Assembly (NCBI GenBank): GCA_003501375.1
Contig: DNPO01000395.1
Span: 1-5,551 of the forward strand
From: Candidatus Sumerlaeota bacterium
Lineage (GTDB): Bacteria; Sumerlaeota; Sumerlaeia; UBA8349
Reading direction: 5' to 3'
DNA length: 5,551 nt
Below are positions 1 to 5,551 of this stretch, in pieces. The translations under genes and the position numbers were made by a program. The notes beneath the pieces are model-generated. The model searched no databases and had not been told where the DNA came from. It saw nothing but the letters and a program-made list of their open reading frames with translations. Every line of letters starts with the position of its first letter. The stretch's first letter is position 1.

Positions 1-9
1 CATGCCTGT

Positions 10-54
10 GTCCCTGCGGGACTAAATGAGGAAAAATTATCTTGGACGAGAGTG
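10..54 (-). repeat. Direct repeat element, copy 1 (GC hairpin plus AT-rich block)
   Basis: Positions 22-54 match 3076-3108 at 29 of 33 bases without gaps; the core TAAAT(G/A)AGGAAAAATTATC is nearly identical. Next to this block, positions 10-22 form a perfect 5-bp hairpin, GTCCC-TGC-GGGAC. On the minus strand the order is AT-rich block, then hairpin. The element lies nine bases after the glycosidase stop codon. No T-tract follows the hairpin in either direction, so it is not a canonical intrinsic terminator. It may be a REP-like dispersed element or a 3'-UTR element. Confidence 0.7.
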
Positions 55-63
55 ACAAATTAA

Positions 64-2865
64 CTACGGCAAGTCTTTGAGCCAGACCTTGGAGGCAGCG
101 GGTTTTTCCGCGCGTTTTGCCGCTTTGGGTGCGTTGGAACGCGCTGCAGCACCACCGGAATAATCCACCGCAGGTTCGTTCGCATCCGGCGCGGGTTGCG
201 CACCACGGTTTTGCCGCGCATAGTTTGGAATGGCCAGCATGGGGCTACCGTCAGCCCAGGTTCCTTTGATGGTCATGACGCCTTGGAGCAAGTCACTTTT
301 CCACTCGTTGGTTAGCGGCCCGGCACTCAGCGCTTGGTCAATGCTTGGCTGATCCGCGGTCTCCACATTGTAGACCAACGGGCCATAACGCAACGCAACC
401 GAGTCGCGGGTGGCCTTGATTTTTTCGTCCGCCTTGATGCGCTGTACCTGCATGGGCATTTCCAGCGTGATCGTGTCGCCCGCCTTCCATTTGCGGGTGA
501 TCACCGCGTAGCCCTTTTCAATTTGCGGCGTGACGGATTCCCCATTTACCGCGAGCGACTTCAGCCCGCTCACCTCCGGGGTGGAGGTATAGAGTTTGCT
601 GGTGGTGCGGTTGGGCACGCGCACATAGACCGTGAATTTCTTGGATTCTTTCGGATTCACCGTGATGGTAACTTTTCCACTCCACGGGTAGTCGGTTTTC
701 TGCACCATCTCCACATCGGTGCCCACGACCTTCTCAACATTGATCTTGCCCCCGATGAAGAGGTTGACATACAAGCCATCGTCGCCCTTGACATACGTCC
801 AAGTGGGGATCATCAGCAGCGTGCGCGGGATATTGCCGACGCAACAGGGGCAAACGTGCCACGCGGTGCGCTTGCCGCCAATCAGCGGATTGGCGTAGTG
901 GAAGGTATGACCGTCAAGGTCTGTTGCGCCGAGCAGCGCATTGTACATGGTCTCCTCATACAGGTCGGCATACTTCGCGTCATGATAAGCCAGGTTGAGT
1001 TTGTACTGAAAGAAAATCAACCCGCAACTGGAGCAGGATTCGCAATACCCATCATTGGGCAGGGAGTAGTTAGGGCCAAAACCTTCGGAAGTTTCGCCAC
1101 TGCCCACACCGCCAGTGACGTAGTATTTCTTGTTGATCATGTTGTCCCATAGCGACATGACGGCGCTTTCGTAATCCACATCGCTGGTTTCCGCTGCAAC
1201 ATCGGACATGGCTGAGTAGTTGTATACGGCGCGAACGGCGTGCCCGACGGCCTCGTACTGCTTGATGGGGGGCAAGTGGCTCTGGTCGTACTCATCCCCC
1301 CCACGTCGCGCGTCGAGCAGGTAACGGGCCAGTTTCACGTAAGCGTCACCGCGACCATTACCTTCCATGTCATTCACAAAGCGACCGAAGCGTACGAGGG
1401 CTTGCTCCATTTGTTGGTGCCCGTCGAACCACTCCTTTTTGCCGGGGCCGATGTTGGCCACCCAGCAATCAGCCAGTTTTTTTGCCGCATCGTACAGGCG
1501 TTTGTCCTGACCATTTGTCAAGGTATAGTGGTTAATGGCGGACTCAATAAAGTACCCGGCCACATAGCCCTCATGATTGCCGCGTTGCGCGGGCGACCAG
1601 TGCGCGGGCCAACGCTTGCGATCCTCCAGCGTGTAAGCGGTTTGCAGATAACCATCTGGTTCCTGCGCCGCCAAAATGATCGGAATCCATTCTTCCAGCG
1701 TCGCCTTCATCTTCTCCTGCGCCTTGATGATTTCCTCATCGCCCTGCGGATCGACCATCAGCGCGATACACATCGATTCAACGGTCTGGTGTACCCAGGC
1801 GTTGGAGAAAACATAACCTTTGTGCCTGGCATGCGGTTCGCCACGCAACGCTTTGGCCGCCTCGATAAAGTTGTCAATCCCGCCATCGCCCTGATCCTTT
1901 TTGATGTCGGTGCGGGTACACATGTCAATGCAGTGCGGAATCCAGTTGACGATGAGTGACTTGGCACGCGCATTCCACAAGGGGCTGTCGATGCTGTAGC
2001 GCTTCGTGTACACCACGTCCAGACGCTTGGCAGGCGGCGGAGTCTCTGCACGCACCTTCAGCGTGGAGGACGCGCACGCATTGCCTTTGCCTGCGCTCAA
2101 CTGAAGCACATAATCGCCCTCTTTGGAAAATGTCGCGGTGGTTTCGGGTGAGTGCGCGTTTTCAAACTTGACGCTCCCGGGGCCGGAAACCTTGCTCCAG
2201 GTGCAAACCGATGTTCCATTGGATTTCAGTATTTTTACCGCACCGGAGAGGTAGGTCTTACCGCCCAGCACCACGACGCGATCTACCCCGGCAGTAACCG
2301 TCGGGGGAAAGTCTGGCGAATTGCCCGAGTCCAGAACGCGCCATTCCAGCAAGCCGGTAGAGAAATTTTCATTGCCCGTCATCTCCAAACGGAGTTTGGA
2401 GGTTTTCATCTCGTCAAAAGTCGTGGTGTTAAATTTATCCGCTTCCACTCCGAGACCGGAGGGACTGTTTACAGGTTCAAATTTCGTTCCATTCCAGTAC
2501 AGCACCCGGCAGGACTTGGGCAGGCGCACCCCCTGATTATCATTCCACCAGTACACTTCGATCTTGTTGGTGCTGATGGGCTGGCTCCAATCGTACTGCA
2601 CCCATTGCACGCCCCTCTGCGGCCAGTTGCCATAAGCGCCCTTGCCGCGTTCACGCGAATTTTTGGGGATGTCGCCATCATTTAACGCGCCAAGCGTGGT
2701 ATCGCCGGAAAAATAGGAGGCGGAGGGTTTTGCTGCAAGCGCCAGATTGGCGGGCGCAGCGGTCGATGGAGCGGACTTTGGAGGCGTTTGCGCCCCCGTG
2801 CAAGCGTTGAAGCAAAAGCCTGTCAGGCACAACAACGCAAAGCGATAAATTTTAGAGCGATACAT
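64..2865 (-). CDS. Secreted DUF1680 / GH127-type glycosidase (putative beta-L-arabinofuranosidase) with discoidin-like and PKD-like modules
   Basis: 933 residues, complete. The start is ATG at 2865, with GAGGA six bases upstream. Residues 1-22 form a signal peptide (basic start, hydrophobic core). Cys22 follows Phe-Asn-Ala, a poor lipobox, so lipoprotein status is uncertain. Residues ~40-178 resemble an F5/8 type C (CBM32-like) beta-sandwich. Residues ~187-274 are PKD/Ig-like (TWSKVSGPGSVKF, then TTATFSKEGDYVLQLSAG). The DUF1680 catalytic part (alpha/alpha barrel plus beta domains) spans ~280-880. In characterised GH127 enzymes a zinc-bound cysteine is the nucleophile. The equivalents visible here are Glu594 (EGFGPNYSLPN, acid/base), Glu609 and Cys611 (CESC), and Cys674-Cys675 (CPCCVGN). 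The set looks intact, so an active retaining enzyme is likely. Residues 889-933 are an Ala/Pro/Lys-rich tail ending SKVWLKDLP. The family assignment is firm. Substrate is not: DUF1680 members cleave beta-L-arabinofuranosides, arabinan-type linkages or unusual pectin sugars. The enzyme probably acts in the periplasm or at the outer surface. It appears monocistronic, with its own leader. Confidence 0.92.
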   Translation of the reverse strand: MYRSKIYRFALLCLTGFCFNACTGAQTPPKSAPSTAAPANLALAAKPSASYFSGDTTLGALNDGDIPKNSRERGKGAYGNWPQRGVQWVQYDWSQPISTNKIEVYWWNDNQGVRLPKSCRVLYWNGTKFEPVNSPSGLGVEADKFNTTTFDEMKTSKLRLEMTGNENFSTGLLEWRVLDSGNSPDFPPTVTAGVDRVVVLGGKTYLSGAVKILKSNGTSVCTWSKVSGPGSVKFENAHSPETTATFSKEGDYVLQLSAGKGNACASSTLKVRAETPPPAKRLDVVYTKRYSIDSPLWNARAKSLIVNWIPHCIDMCTRTDIKKDQGDGGIDNFIEAAKALRGEPHARHKGYVFSNAWVHQTVESMCIALMVDPQGDEEIIKAQEKMKATLEEWIPIILAAQEPDGYLQTAYTLEDRKRWPAHWSPAQRGNHEGYVAGYFIESAINHYTLTNGQDKRLYDAAKKLADCWVANIGPGKKEWFDGHQQMEQALVRFGRFVNDMEGNGRGDAYVKLARYLLDARRGGDEYDQSHLPPIKQYEAVGHAVRAVYNYSAMSDVAAETSDVDYESAVMSLWDNMINKKYYVTGGVGSGETSEGFGPNYSLPNDGYCESCSSCGLIFFQYKLNLAYHDAKYADLYEETMYNALLGATDLDGHTFHYANPLIGGKRTAWHVCPCCVGNIPRTLLMIPTWTYVKGDDGLYVNLFIGGKINVEKVVGTDVEMVQKTDYPWSGKVTITVNPKESKKFTVYVRVPNRTTSKLYTSTPEVSGLKSLAVNGESVTPQIEKGYAVITRKWKAGDTITLEMPMQVQRIKADEKIKATRDSVALRYGPLVYNVETADQPSIDQALSAGPLTNEWKSDLLQGVMTIKGTWADGSPMLAIPNYARQNRGAQPAPDANEPAVDYSGGAAARSNAPKAAKRAEKPAASKVWLKDLP

Positions 2866-2871
2866 ATACTT

Positions 2872-2876
2872 TCCTC
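2872..2876 (-). promoter_or_regulatory. Shine-Dalgarno of the glycosidase gene
   Basis: The minus strand reads GAGGA here, six bases before the ATG at 2865-2863. It is a good match to the anti-Shine-Dalgarno of 16S rRNA and supports this start. The signal peptide beginning at that Met agrees. Confidence 0.75.
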
Positions 2877-2913
2877 GTTTTTTTCAGGGTAAACTCCCGA
2901 CCTCAAATGCAAC

Positions 2914-2925
2914 TATTCATGAATA
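2914..2925. repeat. 12-bp perfect palindrome TATTCATGAATA in the glycosidase leader
   Basis: The sequence TATTCATGAATA equals its own reverse complement. It lies about 50 bases upstream of the glycosidase ATG. The size and symmetry would suit binding by a dimeric regulator, but only one copy is visible and it matches no operator I recognise. It may be chance in AT-rich sequence. Confidence 0.3.
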
Positions 2926-3014
2926 ACACAGCGGCATTCTTTCAACAAGGATTTCATGTTTTTAATGTTACCAGAAAAACGGTTGAAGAGAACTTCCTCC
3001 ATCAAAGGAGAGGT

Positions 3015-3020
3015 ATTATA
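3015..3020 (-). promoter_or_regulatory. Possible -10 box for the glycosidase gene
   Basis: The minus strand reads TATAAT, a perfect sigma-70 -10 hexamer, about 150 bases upstream of the glycosidase ATG. No -35 resembling TTGACA lies 16-18 bases further upstream, and there is no extended -10 TG. If used, it would give a 5' leader of roughly 140 bases. In AT-rich DNA this hexamer can occur by chance, so confidence is low. Confidence 0.3.
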
Positions 3021-3063
3021 GTGTTCTTCAAAATTTTGTTGATTTTAAGGTTTTTAGGTACGC

Positions 3064-3108
3064 AGGCCCGTGGGGCTAAATAAGGAAAAATTATCTTGAA
3101 CAACAGTG
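3064..3108 (-). repeat. Direct repeat element, copy 2 (GC hairpin plus AT-rich block)
   Basis: Second copy of the element at 10-54, in the same orientation. Positions 3076-3108 match 22-54 at 29 of 33 bases. The hairpin part differs in sequence (around AGGCCC-GTG-GGGCT) but can still fold: A-T, G-C, a bulged G, then three C-G pairs around a GTG loop. On the minus strand this copy also lies 3' of a transcription unit, past the palindrome that follows the small gene, and about 200 bases upstream of the glycosidase start. Confidence 0.7.
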
Positions 3109-3138
3109 GGATGCTCTCTCAAATAAGAAGCAAAACGA

Positions 3139-3212
3139 GAGCCACAGATTTCACGGATTACGCCGATCGAGCCCGACTTGGAACTGGGTTCAATCTGTGT
3201 AATCTGTGGCTC
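3139..3212. terminator. Long imperfect palindrome, probable terminator (CACAGATT-type intergenic repeat)
   Basis: The arms 3139-3159 and 3192-3212 are 21 bases each. They pair throughout except for one T-T mismatch and one G-T wobble, around a 32-base loop. Each arm is internally doubled: the right arm reads AATCTGTGT then AATCTGTGG. On the minus strand the stem begins six bases after the stop codon of the small gene and is followed by TCGTTTTGCTTCTTATTT, a moderate T-rich run. On the plus strand it is followed by CCCTTTTTT, a better T-tract, so it could work in both directions. Terminator function is inferred from position and structure. The CACAGATT motif resembles dispersed intergenic palindromes I associate with Verrucomicrobiota and similar genomes. 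Confidence 0.7.
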
Positions 3213-3218
3213 CCTTTT

Positions 3219-3641
3219 TTATTTTTGCTCGTGTTCGTGATCGTGGTCATCATCACCCAGCGCATCGTGCAAGCGGGTGAGAAAACGCTGGAATTGCGCC
3301 GGGGTGAGTTGGTTGTCGCGTTCGGTAAGACTGAGTTTGGAGAGTAGTTCGGCGCCGCCGTGTTGTTGGAGTAATTTTTCAGAAACGACTACGTGGATTT
3401 TTCCGTTATCCGGCCAGACGCCGATGTCGTGCGTGGCATCGGGGCCGAAGTCGATTTTTTCGGCTTGCTGCATGTGGTGTATCTGCGGGGCATTCAGCGG
3501 GGCTTTAATCGTATCCGTCTCTACCTGGTTTGTTTTTTCCTGCTCATTGGGCAGGGACGGTTTTGTCTGTTGCGCAATAACTCCCATTGCGACAATCGCG
3601 CAAATGACAAGGGCAATAATTATTCGGTTTTTAGTCGTCAT
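3219..3641 (-). CDS. Small exported or membrane-anchored protein of unknown function with Asp/His/Glu-rich tail
   Basis: 140 residues, not recognised as any family. Residues 1-23 are a short basic start and a strong hydrophobic stretch (IIIALVICAIVAMGVIA). This is either a signal peptide cut after Val-Ile-Ala or an N-terminal membrane anchor. Residues ~24-60 are polar, Gln/Lys/Pro-rich and probably flexible. Residues ~61-127 look like a small folded domain (KIDFGPDATHDIGVWPDNGKI, then helical LLQQHGGAELLSKLSL). The C-terminus, residues 130-140, is DDDHDHEHEQK, a possible metal-binding tail. The start at 3641 is supported by GAGGA seven bases upstream. It also overlaps the kinase stop in an ATGA, so translation is probably coupled. 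The overlap makes a real gene likely and suggests a role with the kinase, for example as an envelope partner, but nothing in the sequence proves this. The opposite-strand reading frame here is a shadow. Confidence 0.72.
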   Translation of the reverse strand: MTTKNRIIIALVICAIVAMGVIAQQTKPSLPNEQEKTNQVETDTIKAPLNAPQIHHMQQAEKIDFGPDATHDIGVWPDNGKIHVVVSEKLLQQHGGAELLSKLSLTERDNQLTPAQFQRFLTRLHDALGDDDHDHEHEQK

Positions 3642-5551
3642 GTTGGCATCCTCAGTGCGGTTTCAACCTCGTTATACGCTGCTTCCAGTTTAGGAAAGGC
3701 AGCGGCGGCTTTGTCAAAATCGGCATCCCGCGCCGCAAACTCGATTTCCTTGGCCAGCGCCATCACAACAGGCGCGGAAATGTGAGCCGATGCACCTTTG
3801 AGTGTGTGGGCTACGCGAATTAGCCGTGGCAAATCTTGCGCAGCGTGCGATTCCTTGATTTCTGCAATTTGCAAGGGGGCTTCAGTCAGATAAATTTCAA
3901 TGAGTTCATTGCAGAGGTCTTCATCCTCATCTACACGTTCCATGAGGGCGGCGCGGTCGTGGACCAGTGCGGCTTTCACCGGAGATGCCGCAGGCTTTTG
4001 GGGCGTATCTTTGGGCATGTCGGAGATAACGACGGGCAGGTATTTTTGGATAATGGTGGAAAGTTCGTCGGGCTTGAACGGTTTGGAAATGTAATCGTCC
4101 ATTCCAGCGGCGATACATTTTTCCCGGTCTCCCTGAATTGCGTTGGCGGTCATGGCAATGATTGGCGTGTGCTGCTTGCTGCCTTGGAGTTTTCGAATGG
4201 CTACGGTGGCTTCATACCCATCCATTTCCGGCATTTGACAATCCATCAGAATAATGTCGTAGGCGCGGGTATTCAGGGCGTCAACGGCCTGTCGTCCATT
4301 GGCGGCGCAATCAATATTATGCCCCATGCGCTCCAGCGAGTGTACGGCCACCTTTTGATTGATCAGATTGTCCTCTGCCAGCAGAATGCGGGCTTTTCTC
4401 AGACGGGTTTCTTTGAGTGAATGCTGGGTAATAAGCGGGGGCACGGATTCGACCGCAACGCCTTTGGTGCGCCCCATGATCTCTTGCAAGCAGGCGGACA
4501 TTTGGCCATGTTTGATGGGCTTGACCAGATATCCGTCAAATCCGGTTTCCAAAGCACGTGCAGCATCCCCACGTCTGCCAACAGTGGCGAGTTGGACAAG
4601 CGGCGTGTTCCTGATGAGTTCGCTTCCTTTGATGGCTGCCGCAAGTTCGAGGGTGTCAAAGCCTGAATGTTGCACATCCAAGAGGGCCACATGGAAAGGC
4701 GTTCCGGCTTTTTGCGCCTCGCAAAGCATACGAATGGCTTCCTCTGCGGTAGCAGCGTCCGATGGAACGCACTCGCGGGCAAACAGGCGCAGACGCAGGA
4801 TTTCGCGGCTTACAGGATTAGAACTAACAACCAATACGCGGATGCCTTTGATGCTCACCGGAGTGTGGCTGAGTCCCTGTTCTTCATTTCTTGCCGTTTT
4901 GCCCAACTGGATAGTGAACCAGAAGGAAGAGCCTTTTCCTTCCTGGCTTTCCACCCCGATTTCGCCGCCCATAAGACCGGCAAGTTGTTTGGAAATGGCC
5001 AGGCCCAATCCCGTGCCACCGAATTTGCGAGTGGTAGAGGCGTCGAGTTGACTGAAGGACTGAAAAAGACGAGAGATGCGATCGGCGGGGATACCAATGC
5101 CGCTGTCGGTTACGCTAAAACGCAGCATGCACGAATCCGTGGTTTCACTGTCAATGGCTACACGCACGACCACTTCGCCCTGCTCAGTAAACTTGATTGC
5201 GTTGTTAATCAGGTTGATGAGAATTTGGCGCAATCGGCCTGGGTCGCCGCGCAAATAACTGGGAATGCCAGATTGGATAAAGGAAATGAGCTCGAGATTT
5301 TTCTCGGCTGCGCGAATGGACATGAGTTCCAGCACCTCGTCCAGTCCTGTGCGCAAATCAAATTCAATGTCTTCCAAGTCGAGTTTGCCTGCTTCGATCT
5401 TGGAGAAGTCCAGAATATCGTTGATAAGGAGCAGCAATGCCTCGCCGGATGATTTGACAACCTCGGCGTATTCCCGTTGCTCATGCCCCAGATCAGATTC
5501 GAGCAGCAAGCCTGTCATGCCGATAACCCCGTTGAGCGGCGTGCGGATTTC
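3638..5551 (-). CDS. Hybrid sensor histidine kinase, BarA-like (HisKA-HATPase-REC-REC-HPt), 5' end missing
   Basis: 637 codons are visible and the gene runs off the right edge. An ATG at 5518 is not the start: the 11 codons before it read EIRTPLNGVIG, the H-box directly after its phospho-accepting His, which must be encoded just outside. Numbering from that first Glu: HisKA remainder 1-60; HATPase ~100-220 with N-box RLRQILINLINNAIKFT (106-122), G1 DSGIGI (149-154), F-box LFQSFSQLD (162-170) and G2 GGTGLGLAIS (178-187). A first receiver spans ~237-359. It has Asp292, Thr323 and Lys344, but Ser243-Ser244 replace the usual acidic pair. The second receiver (~388-505) is canonical: Glu393-Asp394, Asp437 (ILMDCQMPEMDG), Thr468 and Lys490. 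The HPt domain (~535-630) has His582 in AHTLKGAS. This fits a His-Asp-His phosphorelay to a separate response regulator, which is not in the window. Sensor and any membrane segments lie upstream. The stop overlaps the next gene by four bases. Confidence 0.95.
   Translation of the reverse strand, partial: EIRTPLNGVIGMTGLLLESDLGHEQREYAEVVKSSGEALLLLINDILDFSKIEAGKLDLEDIEFDLRTGLDEVLELMSIRAAEKNLELISFIQSGIPSYLRGDPGRLRQILINLINNAIKFTEQGEVVVRVAIDSETTDSCMLRFSVTDSGIGIPADRISRLFQSFSQLDASTTRKFGGTGLGLAISKQLAGLMGGEIGVESQEGKGSSFWFTIQLGKTARNEEQGLSHTPVSIKGIRVLVVSSNPVSREILRLRLFARECVPSDAATAEEAIRMLCEAQKAGTPFHVALLDVQHSGFDTLELAAAIKGSELIRNTPLVQLATVGRRGDAARALETGFDGYLVKPIKHGQMSACLQEIMGRTKGVAVESVPPLITQHSLKETRLRKARILLAEDNLINQKVAVHSLERMGHNIDCAANGRQAVDALNTRAYDIILMDCQMPEMDGYEATVAIRKLQGSKQHTPIIAMTANAIQGDREKCIAAGMDDYISKPFKPDELSTIIQKYLPVVISDMPKDTPQKPAASPVKAALVHDRAALMERVDEDEDLCNELIEIYLTEAPLQIAEIKESHAAQDLPRLIRVAHTLKGASAHISAPVVMALAKEIEFAARDADFDKAAAAFPKLEAAYNEVETALRMPT
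3649..3653 (-). promoter_or_regulatory. Shine-Dalgarno of the small gene, inside the kinase 3' end
   Basis: The minus strand reads GAGGA here, seven bases before the ATG at 3641-3639 and still within the kinase coding sequence. Together with the 4-base ATGA overlap, it supports this start and suggests re-initiation or coupled translation. Confidence 0.65.

Larger units (their letters stand above)
2866..3218. other. AT-rich intergenic region between the kinase operon and the glycosidase gene
   Basis: About 350 bases without a credible gene. On the minus strand, the direction of transcription, the order is: a long palindrome likely to end the upstream operon (3139-3212), one copy of a direct repeat element (3064-3108), a TATAAT box (3015-3020), an unattached GGAGGAAG (2993-3000), a 12-bp palindrome (2914-2925) and the glycosidase Shine-Dalgarno (2872-2876). 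It is visibly richer in A and T than the coding regions. No tRNA or recognised riboswitch was seen. Confidence 0.7.

Noticed and set aside
10..22. GC hairpin GTCCC-TGC-GGGAC as an intrinsic terminator of the glycosidase gene
   Set aside because: The stem is only 5 bp and no T-tract follows it on the minus strand. It is better explained as part of the repeat element, because the second copy has the same structure.
334..1959. Long plus-strand reading frames (334-1152 and 1240-1959) opposite the glycosidase
   Set aside because: They lie wholly antisense to a well-conserved enzyme, show no recognisable domain, and are explained by codon bias of the gene on the other strand.
2913..2957. Possible 14-residue leader peptide MKSLLKECRCVIHE on the minus strand
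   Set aside because: There is no Shine-Dalgarno at proper spacing and no run of one amino acid or attenuator-like alternative stem. A short frame like this is expected by chance.
10..3108. The direct repeats as a CRISPR array or classical transposon ends
   Set aside because: There are only two imperfect copies about 3 kb apart, with no spacers, no transposase gene in the window and no terminal inverted repeat arrangement.
3096..3347. 83-residue plus-strand frame over the palindrome
   Set aside because: Its translation (TDFTDYAD, NLCNLWL) is the usual product of reading through CACAGATT-type palindromes, and it runs antisense into the small gene. No ribosome binding site was seen.
3836..5452. 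Plus-strand frames and alternative minus-strand frames across the kinase
   Set aside because: The kinase frame carries every expected motif from H-box to HPt. The others are compositional shadows.

Overview
The window holds three genes, all on the minus strand. From high to low coordinates they are the 3' part of a hybrid sensor histidine kinase, a small exported or membrane-anchored protein of unknown function, and a large secreted multi-domain glycosidase of the DUF1680 / GH127 type. There are no rRNA, tRNA or CRISPR features, and no transposase gene. The organism looks like a Verrucomicrobiota or Planctomycetota member, probably environmental. This rests on the exported glycosidase with added discoidin-like and PKD-like modules, the BarA-like hybrid kinase, and a long intergenic palindrome built on a CACAGATT/AATCTGTG motif of a kind I associate with such genomes. 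The placement is inference, because no phylogenetic marker is present.

Positions 3638-5551 encode the kinase. It is cut by the right edge just inside the H-box, and the visible order is HisKA remainder, HATPase, degenerate receiver, canonical receiver, HPt. Its stop codon overlaps the start of the 140-residue gene (3219-3641) in an ATGA arrangement with a good Shine-Dalgarno, so the two are very probably translationally coupled. A strong imperfect palindrome (3139-3212) starts a few bases after the small gene and is the likely end of this transcription unit.

The AT-rich gap 2866-3218 holds that palindrome, one copy of a repeat element, a possible -10 box, a 12-bp perfect palindrome and the Shine-Dalgarno of the glycosidase gene (64-2865). 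The glycosidase keeps all the residues expected for the zinc-thiolate active site of GH127. It should act outside the cytoplasm on arabinofuranose-containing or related plant or algal glycans.

The least explained parts are two. One is a pair of ~45-bp direct repeats (10-54 and 3064-3108) that bracket the glycosidase gene; each has a small GC hairpin next to a well-conserved AT-rich block. The other is the coupled small protein with an Asp/His/Glu tail. A functional link between kinase and glycosidase is possible but not shown by the sequence.
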